A stretch of DNA of 10,747 nucleotides from Methanobacteriota archaeon. GTDB lineage: Archaea; Hydrothermarchaeota; Hydrothermarchaeia; Hydrothermarchaeales; BMS3B. The position numbers and the translations under genes are program-made. Each line of letters begins with the position of its first letter. Within the stretch, counting starts at the first letter, position 1. Positions 1 through 5,679 of the stretch are shown one piece after another. The notes under the pieces are model-generated. The model saw only the letters and a program-made list of their open reading frames with translations, searched no databases and was not told where the DNA came from. The DNA is taken from contig JAADFH010000002.1 of the NCBI GenBank assembly GCA_013152995.1, positions 1 to 10,747 of the forward strand, given 5' to 3'.

Positions 1-209
1 TCAGTATTTTCAAATTCCTTTTTGTCATTATTTATTTTTATTAATTTATATCTTACAGCGTAATATTTTCCATTCTCTTTTAGCCAATTTGCAAATTTAT
101 CTGGTAATCTACTTTCAATACTCCAGATGCTACATTTTTTATTTAATCTCCCTGCTATTTCTCTAATTGCGGCCCCTACTAAAATTTTTCCAAAATCTCC
201 TGATGTCAT
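1..209 (-). CDS. Partial hypothetical protein, AT-rich, runs off the left edge
   Basis: An open frame starts at an ATG (207-209 on the minus strand) and stays open for 69 codons to the window edge; the C-terminus is missing. The product begins MTSGDFGKILVGAAIREIAG and continues basic and mixed helical (Lys/Asn/Ile rich), with a single Cys near residue 26 and aromatic residues Trp28, Trp42, Tyr49 and Tyr50. I see no signal peptide or membrane segment, and I do not recognise the family. The frame extends upstream without ATG to a TAG, so the first ATG is the natural start, although no clear Shine-Dalgarno precedes it. Codons are almost all A/T-ending (AAA, TTA, ATT, AAT), unlike the GC-rich genes to the right, which suggests transfer. 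It could be the N-terminal part of an accessory (restriction or defence-type) protein, but nothing visible proves that. Confidence 0.5.
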   Translation of the reverse strand, partial: MTSGDFGKILVGAAIREIAGRLNKKCSIWSIESRLPDKFANWLKENGKYYAVRYKLIKINNDKKEFENT

Positions 210-400
210 TCTGATAGTTAATGTTATATTCGTAACATATATATTTTTTGGTGATTGAAAAGATGATGCTATTATTTATATTGAATTAATATGGCAAGAA
301 TGCCTTAATTTGTAATTTAAAGATCATTCCCAATTTGACTTACGAAACTTAGAATGATTACATGGTATCAAAACTCCCGATGCTATTCAATTAGCTGAAA
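1..400. other. AT-rich island edge
   Basis: By hand count positions 1-360 contain about 26% G+C, rising to about 40% in 361-420 and then to the GC-rich composition of the rest of the window. The segment holds a partial unknown ORF and a broken toxin-like gene. I see no integrase, insertion-sequence ends, tRNA-derived attachment site or obvious direct repeat at the composition boundary. It reads as foreign or neglected DNA ending just beyond the 3' end of the phosphorylase gene at 484. From about 400 to 483 there is only the tail of the toxin-like frame and intergenic sequence. Confidence 0.6.
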
Positions 401-459
401 AGCCTTCTACCTCTTACAGACTGTCACAATGCTCTGCATTGCTGCACTACACTGCCTGA
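205..459 (+). pseudogene. Degraded PIN-domain (VapC-like) toxin remnant
   Basis: One plus-strand frame from about 205 to the TGA at 457-459 reads as a decayed PIN-domain protein interrupted by three in-frame stops (256-258, 319-321, 355-357). The clearest part is LHGIKTPDAIQLAE at 358-399, which matches the C-terminal PIN motif around the conserved acidic residue (typically gi-k-t-x-DA-i-x-l-A). Upstream in the same frame, hydrophobic residues resembling a PIN N-terminus (IVNVI...YIFFGD, about 214-255) precede a stop, but the first catalytic Asp of the usual D-T/S-N-V is not there. The total length is shorter than a normal 125-140 residue VapC, implying an internal deletion as well. It overlaps the start of the minus-strand ORF. 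That three segments share one frame argues for a decayed gene; the family call rests mainly on the DAIQLA segment. No antitoxin gene is visible. Confidence 0.42.
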
Positions 460-483
460 ATCAGTGTTACCTGCCGTATCAAG

Positions 484-1254
484 TCAGAGCATCGCATCCA
501 CCAGTGCGTGAGAGCAGTTGCAGTTCCTCTCCTCGGGTATCATGTGGATGACCTTTATTATCAGCCTGCGCAGCTTCTCCTCATTCTCCCTCACCACCTC
601 CACAACCTCCTTGGCGGTGAGCCTGTTCTGCTTCAGCCCCGCTGCGTAGTTTGTGACGGTGCATATGCTGGCATAGCACAGCTCCATCTCCCTGGCAAGC
701 GCCGCCTCCGGCATGGCAGTCATCCCCACCACGTCAGCGCCCAGCTTTGAGAGCATGCGTATCTCCGCAGGCGTTTCAAACCTCGGTCCCTGGGTCACGG
801 CGTAAACACCGGACTCAACCACCCTGCCGAGCACCTGCCTGCCCGCCTCTATCAGCGCCTTCCGTATCTCAGGGCAGTAGGGCTCGCTCATGTCTATGTG
901 CACCGCCCTGGTGTCATAGAAGGTGTTCGCCCTGCCGCTGGTGAAATCTATTATATCGTGAGGAACCACCACATCCCCCGGCGAAAGCTCGGGCGAGATG
1001 CCGCCAACAGAGTTGGTGGCGATTATCCTGGTAACCCCCAGCTCCTTGAGGGCGTAGATGTTGGCTCTGTAGTTCACCCTGTGGGGCGGCAGCTCATGCC
1101 TGGCACCGTGGCGGGGCATGAAAACCACACCCCTGCGATGAATCTCGGCGATTGCCACGGGTGAGGCATCCCCGTAGGGCGTGGAAATCCGCTTTACCTC
1201 CACATCCTCCCCCTCGTACAGCCCCGTACCACCTATCACACCTATCCTTTCCAC
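484..1254 (-). CDS. Methylthioadenosine/methylthioinosine phosphorylase (likely MTI-specific)
   Basis: A purine nucleoside phosphorylase-fold enzyme of the MTAP/MTIP family. It cleaves a 5'-methylthionucleoside with phosphate to give the base and 5-methylthioribose-1-phosphate, salvaging the by-product of SAM-dependent reactions. Visible motifs are GVIGGTGLYEG (5-15, phosphate loop), PRHGARHELPPHRVNYRAN (47-65), NSVGGI (81-86), QGPRFET (155-161) and GMTAMPEA (177-184). The base site reads TNYAAG (201-206), where adenine-specific MTAPs have T-D-Y-D; Asn there is the residue used for 6-oxopurines, so methylthioinosine is the probable substrate. A Cys-x-Cys (245-247) near the C-terminus resembles the disulfide motif of thermostable archaeal MTAPs. 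I chose the GTG at 1254 (256 residues): GGAGG lies 7 bases upstream and the preceding gene stops 4 bases before. A TTG at 1287 would overlap that gene by 29 bases. It is the last gene of the minus-strand series. Confidence 0.9.
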   Translation of the reverse strand: MERIGVIGGTGLYEGEDVEVKRISTPYGDASPVAIAEIHRRGVVFMPRHGARHELPPHRVNYRANIYALKELGVTRIIATNSVGGISPELSPGDVVVPHDIIDFTSGRANTFYDTRAVHIDMSEPYCPEIRKALIEAGRQVLGRVVESGVYAVTQGPRFETPAEIRMLSKLGADVVGMTAMPEAALAREMELCYASICTVTNYAAGLKQNRLTAKEVVEVVRENEEKLRRLIIKVIHMIPEERNCNCSHALVDAML

Positions 1255-1258
1255 CACT

Positions 1259-2290
1259 TCACCTCCGGGTACTTCCACGTATACCAAAGAAGGCTATTAC
1301 CGTCAGCACCACTCCAAGGGTGACAGAGAGAGCGAACATGCCCGTTGCGATTCTCCCCATCAGGTACAGCGCCACCGCATCAAGCACCAGGCGTATTGCA
1401 ATGACAAAAACCATGAGCACCAGATACCTGCTCACCCCCTCACCCTCAAGCAGTGCATCAATGCTCTTGCCCCCGAGTGCCACCAGAGCTGAGAACATGA
1501 AGAAGTCTATAGACGCAGCGGTGAACTGCGGCAGAATCTCCTGATAGCCGCTGAGCCCTGCAACAGAGCGCCAGCCTATCAGCACCCCAAGCGCCGCCAG
1601 CACAGCCGAGACCACATAGGTGAAGAACGACAGCTTTGCGGAGATGAGCGCCTCACGAAGCTCCGAGATGCTCCTCGCCACGGTGCCCTCAAGATTGAAG
1701 CCCTTGAGTATCAGGAAGACGCCGAGCACACCGCCTATTATACGCCAGCTGTGTGGACCAAGCAGCATGTACAGCACCAGCGCCACGCCCGGGAGACCTA
1801 TTACTATCCTTGATAGCTTCGGGTCGCTGGCGATGCTCTTCAGAAAGTCAAGTATCATGTAGTAGGTGCTCTCCAGCCTCTCACTCTGCCTCACTATCAC
1901 CCTGCTCACCGACACCACCTTAGCCCTTGACTCAACTATCGGCAGCACGTGCTCATCCTCCACACCATCCGTGACCAGCACCACTCCGTCTGGCTGAAAC
2001 TCCCTGAGAATCTCGTCAAGCTGCCTGGCTATTATCTCATCGCTCACCACTCCGACGTTCTCATCGCCCACGAGAGTGGCAACCCTGACCTCCCTCCCCA
2101 GCTTCTGGTAGTAGTCGTGCAGCCTCACCGCCTCAAAAATCGTGTTGGTATCGCTCTCCGTGGGGTCAGCTAACCCCAGCTTCACCGCAACCCTGAGGTT
2201 GTTGCTTCTCCCTATGATGGGACCTCTCTCCCCAACCTTTCTGGCGATATCGGCGTCTCTGTCAACGCATATCACGTATATCTTCTGCAT
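1259..2290 (-). CDS. DUF373 family membrane protein
   Basis: A 343-residue protein typical of the archaeal DUF373 family, whose function is unknown. The N-terminal half (about 1-155) looks soluble: it opens with KIYVICVDRDADI, contains acidic patches (ADPTESDTNT, 41-50; LVGDEN, 73-78) and a hydrophobic strand ending in DGVEDEH (about 101-114), resembling an alpha/beta domain. The C-terminal half has about six hydrophobic segments (roughly 163-179, 183-198, 220-240, 258-273, 288-311, 317-337), so it should sit in the cytoplasmic membrane with the N-terminal domain facing the cytosol. The ATG is three bases after the coiled-coil gene's TAG, and the next gene follows its TGA by four bases, implying co-transcription and probable translational coupling. 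No catalytic role can be assigned. The family call is firm; the topology is my estimate. Confidence 0.88.
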   Translation of the reverse strand: MQKIYVICVDRDADIARKVGERGPIIGRSNNLRVAVKLGLADPTESDTNTIFEAVRLHDYYQKLGREVRVATLVGDENVGVVSDEIIARQLDEILREFQPDGVVLVTDGVEDEHVLPIVESRAKVVSVSRVIVRQSERLESTYYMILDFLKSIASDPKLSRIVIGLPGVALVLYMLLGPHSWRIIGGVLGVFLILKGFNLEGTVARSISELREALISAKLSFFTYVVSAVLAALGVLIGWRSVAGLSGYQEILPQFTAASIDFFMFSALVALGGKSIDALLEGEGVSRYLVLMVFVIAIRLVLDAVALYLMGRIATGMFALSVTLGVVLTVIAFFGIRGSTRR

Positions 2291-2293
2291 AAC

Positions 2294-3133
2294 CTACACT
2301 AAGTTGAACCTTCTGAGAAGGTATATGTCCTCCAGGTCAAGCTTCTCGCCACGCTTGAACCGCTCGTATATAGCCTTCGCCTCTTCCCGCAGCTCCCTCT
2401 CGCTCTTCTCACGGTGCAGCATCTCAATACCCGTCTCTATCTCAAGTATCTCCTTCTCCAGCTCCTTGAGCTGCGGAATCTTCTCGTCAAGCTCCGCATT
2501 AAGCCTGTCAAGCTCCTGAGTTATGGCAAGCTTCTCCTTGTTCACCTCATCCAGCTTGCTCTCCAGCTCCTTTATCTTCTCCACCGCCGCGATGAAGGCT
2601 TCGTGGTACTTCTGTGACTCGTCGCTGAGCTTGATTATCTTCTCGTGCACCTTCTTTGAGGTCTTGCGCTTCTTCTCCAGCTCCCTGGTGATGTTTATGA
2701 GCTCCGCATAGTCGGCAAGCTCCTTCTCTATCTCTGCGATTCGCTTGACCAGCTCGTCCTCCTTCTTTATCTCAAGCACACTGGTCTGGAGCTTCCACTC
2801 AAGGCGGTTCTTCTCGCGCTGCAGCTTCTTGAAGTCGCCCTTTGGTGCCTTCTCCTTCACGCGCTTGTACTCCTCAAGCAGACGCTTTACCTCTGCATTT
2901 GCTTCCTCGCGCTTCGCCTTGAGCTTCTTTATCTCCGCGTTCAGCTTGTCCCTCTTCTCCCTCGCCTTGTTCGCCTCGCTGTTCTTGCGCTTGATAGCCT
3001 CTATTATGTCGCGCTTGCGCTTGTTCAGCTCACGCAGTCGCTTGCGCTTTGCAACCAGCTCTTCCTTCATCCGCCTGGTTTCAGCCTCAAGCTCGTCGCG
3101 TTTCGCTGTGAGTTCTTCCAAAGTCGCCTCCAT
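2294..3133 (-). CDS. COG1340-type archaeal coiled-coil protein
   Basis: A highly charged, Lys/Glu/Leu-rich protein that is almost all coiled coil, beginning MEATLEELTAKRDELEAETR and continuing with heptad-like patterns to about residue 250. A short non-coiled tail near the end contains L-E-D-I-Y-L-L-R-R-F. There is no signal peptide, membrane segment or enzymatic motif. It matches the archaeal COG1340 coiled-coil family, sometimes mis-annotated as phosphoserine phosphatase; function is unknown, with a scaffold or SMC-like structural role only a guess. I chose the ATG at 3133 (279 residues) because GGAG lies 8 bases upstream and the N-terminal 27 residues of the longer frame, from 3214, are not coiled coil and would overlap the SHMT gene's end. 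It is the first of three tightly spaced genes with DUF373 and the phosphorylase, and may have its own promoter. Confidence 0.85.
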   Translation of the reverse strand: MEATLEELTAKRDELEAETRRMKEELVAKRKRLRELNKRKRDIIEAIKRKNSEANKAREKRDKLNAEIKKLKAKREEANAEVKRLLEEYKRVKEKAPKGDFKKLQREKNRLEWKLQTSVLEIKKEDELVKRIAEIEKELADYAELINITRELEKKRKTSKKVHEKIIKLSDESQKYHEAFIAAVEKIKELESKLDEVNKEKLAITQELDRLNAELDEKIPQLKELEKEILEIETGIEMLHREKSERELREEAKAIYERFKRGEKLDLEDIYLLRRFNLV

Positions 3134-3156
3134 ATCAGACTCTCCAGCGGCAGGTG

Positions 3157-3164
3157 TTTTATAG
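3157..3164 (-). promoter_or_regulatory. Possible TATA box for the coiled-coil gene series
   Basis: The minus strand reads CTATAAAA here, centred about 27 bases before the ATG at 3133 in the 74-base gap after the SHMT gene. At archaeal spacing transcription would begin almost at the start codon. That is at odds with the GGAG ribosome site lying just upstream of the ATG, so either the start point is further upstream or the element is fortuitous. It could provide independent expression of the last three genes. Confidence 0.4.
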
Positions 3165-3207
3165 AACTGAAGCCTAACCTTTGTAAACCTCTCCCATATT
3201 ATGCAGC

Positions 3208-4479
3208 TTAACAAAACTCAACATATCCGTATGCGCTGGCATCGCAGTCAAAGCTGTAGTGCACGCGGTTGAACTCGCGCCTGAGCTCGGCGACCTCCTG
3301 CCTGACTCTCTCGGTGCTCTCGCCTCTCACGACCCTGGCTATGAGCTGTGCGATGTGCTCCATCTCGCTCTCCTTCATGCCCAGCCTGGTCACCTCCTGT
3401 GTGCCTATCCTTATGCCGCTCGGGTTGGCGCTCTTGCGCACGTCGTCCCAGGGGAGGAGGTTCTTGTTCAGGATGATGTTCGCCTTCTCCAGCTCCTCCG
3501 CAACTCTTGAGCCGCCGCCATGCATGCTCACATCCACCACCACCTGATGCGACTCGGTGTAGCCCTTGTGCTCGCAGAGCACGTTGAAGCCCTCCTGCGC
3601 AAGCGCCTGTGCGAGCGCCTTGGAGTTCCTCACGATCTGCTCAGCATAACTCTCGCCGAACTCCATCATCTCCGCAAGCGCCACCGCGTAGCCTGCTAAG
3701 TGGTGCAGGTGATGGTTGGAGACCAGACCAGGAAACACCGCCCTGCTCAGCTTTGCCCCGTGCTCCTCGCTGGCAAGTATCAGCCCGCCCTGCGGTCCCG
3801 GGAAGGTCTTGTGCCTTGAGGCGGAGACAACATGCGCTCCCTCCTCCAGAGGCTGCTGGAAGCGTCTCCCAGCGATCAGCCCGAGCACGTGGGCGGCATC
3901 GTACATCACAACCGCCCCGACCTCCTGCGCAGCCTGGCTGAGCTCCCTCACGGGGTGGGGAAACAGGAACATGCTCGCACCGAAGAGCACGATTCTCGGC
4001 TCAACCTCCCTTATCTTCTTCTCAGCCTTCTCGGTGTCTATGTTCATCTCCTCCACATCAAAGGGCATGGTCTTTACTCTGAGCCCCCTTATGCCGGCGG
4101 CGCTGAGCTCGGCATGCGATATGTGCCCGCCGTGCGGTATTGAAAGCGCAAGCATGGTATCGCCTGCCTCTGCAAGCGCCGCAAAGCAGGCAAGGTTTGC
4201 AACGGTGCCGGAGACAGGCTGAACGTTGGCGTAGGGTGCACCGAAGAGCTTTTTTGTCAGCTCAACCGCAAGCTCCTCAACCTCGTCTATGTACCTGCAG
4301 CCCTGGTAGTAGCGCCTGCCGGGCTGCCCCTCAGCATACCTGTGGGAGAAGTCGCTTGCGCACAGCTCCCGCACCAGCAGGGAGGTGATGTTCTCGCTCG
4401 CTATGAGGGGGAGGCTGCGCTCAAACCAGCGGTGGTGCTGCTTCACAGCCTCCCTCACCTTCTCAGCATACTCTCTCAT
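3208..4479 (-). CDS. glyA: Serine hydroxymethyltransferase
   Basis: A PLP-dependent enzyme interconverting serine and glycine with transfer of a C1 unit to a pterin carrier (tetrahydromethanopterin or tetrahydrofolate; the sequence does not settle which). At 423 residues it is of normal family length. Landmarks are LIASEN (25-30, catalytic Glu29), RYAEGQPGRRYYQGC (47-61), PHGGHISH (115-122), YDAAHVLGLIAG (193-204, PLP-binding Asp194 and His197), the PLP Schiff-base lysine Lys224 in SRHKTFPGPQGG, and SGIRIGTQEVTRLG (354-367, carboxylate-binding Arg357). Odd: the residue just before His-Lys is Arg222, where the family usually has Thr. GAGGTG precedes the ATG by 7 bases. The start is 21 bases downstream of the archaemetzincin stop, so the two are probably co-transcribed. 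Identity is very secure. Confidence 0.95.
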   Translation of the reverse strand: MREYAEKVREAVKQHHRWFERSLPLIASENITSLLVRELCASDFSHRYAEGQPGRRYYQGCRYIDEVEELAVELTKKLFGAPYANVQPVSGTVANLACFAALAEAGDTMLALSIPHGGHISHAELSAAGIRGLRVKTMPFDVEEMNIDTEKAEKKIREVEPRIVLFGASMFLFPHPVRELSQAAQEVGAVVMYDAAHVLGLIAGRRFQQPLEEGAHVVSASRHKTFPGPQGGLILASEEHGAKLSRAVFPGLVSNHHLHHLAGYAVALAEMMEFGESYAEQIVRNSKALAQALAQEGFNVLCEHKGYTESHQVVVDVSMHGGGSRVAEELEKANIILNKNLLPWDDVRKSANPSGIRIGTQEVTRLGMKESEMEHIAQLIARVVRGESTERVRQEVAELRREFNRVHYSFDCDASAYGYVEFC

Positions 4480-4500
4480 CCTAAAACACCTCAGGCACAG

Positions 4501-5010
4501 CTATATCCTATCTGCTAACGATTGAAACTTTGTTAGGCTGCTCATGCAGGTGCTGCAGAAGCTGGCTGGCTTTGCATCCACCCCGTGCACGTCAGCAGAG
4601 AAGCGCATGACGCAGCTTCTGGTGCAGTGCACCAGCCCGAAGGTGTGCCCCAGCTCGTGCAGCGCCTCCTTCAGCAGCCTCTCCCTGAACTTTCCACGCT
4701 CGGAGCAGCGCAGCCTGAAGGTGGAGAGCACCGCAGCCCTTCCGCCGAGCTCGGCAAGCCCGAAAACGTAGTTGGTGCCTTCTGTGGTGATGTCCTGCTC
4801 GGTTACACCCAGAAGCTTGCAGTGTCTGAGCCTGAGGCTGCCCAGCTCCTCAAGCAGGGGCTCTGCCAGCACCTGGCTGCGGGAGTTCAGCAGAAGCCTG
4901 GGGTTCAGCGCCCTGCCCACGTACACGCTGAAGTGCCCGTTTATAGCCTCAGCAGCCTGCTCCGCGGCTCTCGCATCATCGCTGCACACAGGAAGCACCA
5001 GCACCTGCAC
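4501..5010 (-). CDS. amzA: Archaemetzincin-type zinc metalloprotease
   Basis: A 169-residue archaemetzincin. The catalytic zinc site is HELGHTFGLVH (118-128) with Glu119 as general base, followed by the metzincin Met-turn methionine Met135. The second, structural zinc site typical of this family is formed by Cys129, Cys133, Cys152 and Cys155. Upstream, LGVTEQDI and TNYVFGLAE (67-87) match the conserved N-terminal part of the family. Physiological substrates are unknown. There is no signal peptide, so it should be cytoplasmic. Odd: the first cysteine pair is spaced Cys-x3-Cys rather than the usual Cys-x4-Cys. The start is a GTG at 5010 with no clear Shine-Dalgarno but a TATA-like element about 27 bases upstream, consistent with a leaderless transcript. 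It is upstream of glyA and diverges from mobA. Confidence 0.92.
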   Translation of the reverse strand: MQVLVLPVCSDDARAAEQAAEAINGHFSVYVGRALNPRLLLNSRSQVLAEPLLEELGSLRLRHCKLLGVTEQDITTEGTNYVFGLAELGGRAAVLSTFRLRCSERGKFRERLLKEALHELGHTFGLVHCTRSCVMRFSADVHGVDAKPASFCSTCMSSLTKFQSLADRI

Positions 5011-5032
5011 GCTCAGGCTTTGGCTCGGGCAT

Positions 5033-5042
5033 GCTTAAAGTT
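5033..5042. promoter_or_regulatory. Shared divergent TATA-like element between amzA and mobA
   Basis: The 60-base spacer between amzA (minus, GTG at 5010) and mobA (plus, ATG at 5071) contains GCTTAAAG around 5034-5041. Its core CTTAAAG reads as CTTTAAG on the other strand, so it can act as a TATA box in either direction. It lies about 27 bases from the amzA start (leaderless) and about 34 from the mobA start (short leader). No other AT-rich element is present in the spacer. Confidence 0.5.
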
Positions 5043-5070
5043 TTGGGTCGTTATTCAATGCCAAGCGGGT

Positions 5071-5679
5071 ATGCGGTGCACCGCGGTGGTGCTCGCCGGC
5101 GGAGCGAGCAGGAGGATGGGCTCTGACAAGAAGCTGCTCAGGCTCAACGGCAGGAGCTTCTTGGAGCATGTGGTTGAGGCTGCGCGGGCAGCGGGGGAGG
5201 AGGTGATGGTGGCTGTGGCAACGGCTGCGCAGGCGGAGGAGGTCATGCGGTTGTGCGACGCAAGGGTGGTGCTGGACTCGCATCCGGGGGCTGGACCCGC
5301 GATGGCGCTGCTCTCAGCCTCTGCCCAAGCCTCGCATGAGTGCATCCTCTCAATGCCGGTTGACTGCCCCCTCCTTAAGCCCGAGCTTTACAGGCTTCTT
5401 GCAGCGGAGCTTGAGCACAGCAGCGCCTGCATCCCCGAAGCCCTGGGCAGGCTGCAGCCGCTTCACGGTGCATACAGGAGGAGTGCGCTTGCTGGGCTGG
5501 AGAGGGTGAGGAGCATGTACCAGCTGGCTGAGCTGCTGAAGGCGAGGGTGCTGCCCGAGAGCAGGGTGCGCAGCGCTGATCCGGGGCTTGAAAGCTTTTT
5601 AAACGTGAACACGCCGCAGGACTACAGGAGGATTCTTGAGCTATGCGGAGCATCAGAGGCAGAGGTTTCAGGGAGCTGA
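5071..5679 (+). CDS. mobA: Molybdenum cofactor guanylyltransferase
   Basis: A 202-residue MobA-type nucleotidyltransferase. It attaches GMP from GTP to molybdopterin (Mo or W), giving the guanine dinucleotide cofactor. The nucleotide-binding signature VVLAGGASRRMGSDKKLL is at residues 6-23, close to the family pattern L-A-G-G-x-S-x-R-M-G-x-D-K. Other landmarks are HPGAGPAMAL (71-80), the metal-binding MPVDCPLL (95-102, Asp98), a QPLHGAY segment around 146-152, and FLNVNTPQDY near the C-terminus. The frame is open upstream to 4585, but that part is antisense to amzA; the ATG at 5071 is the first that puts the signature at the N-terminus. No strong ribosome site is visible. The 3' end overlaps moeA by 37 bases, so the two are translated together from one message. 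Confidence 0.93.
   Translation: MRCTAVVLAGGASRRMGSDKKLLRLNGRSFLEHVVEAARAAGEEVMVAVATAAQAEEVMRLCDARVVLDSHPGAGPAMALLSASAQASHECILSMPVDCPLLKPELYRLLAAELEHSSACIPEALGRLQPLHGAYRRSALAGLERVRSMYQLAELLKARVLPESRVRSADPGLESFLNVNTPQDYRRILELCGASEAEVSGS

Noticed and set aside
427..441. Perfect 6-bp hairpin CAATGC-TCT-GCATTG as terminator of the phosphorylase gene
   Set aside because: The stem is short and no T tract follows it on the minus strand; archaeal termination usually depends on T-rich tracts, so I do not call it.
2745..3164. Plus-strand Ser/Phe-rich frame opposite the coiled-coil gene
   Set aside because: Ser/Phe/Leu richness is what the reverse complement of Lys/Glu/Leu codons gives; it is an artefact of the coiled coil.
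3134..3214. 27-residue N-terminal extension of the coiled-coil protein
   Set aside because: It overlaps the SHMT stop region, is not heptad-like, and a good ribosome site precedes the internal ATG at 3133.
4585..5070. 5' extension of the mobA frame by 162 codons
   Set aside because: The extension is antisense to the archaemetzincin, lacks motifs, and would move the N-terminal nucleotide-binding loop of MobA to an implausible position.
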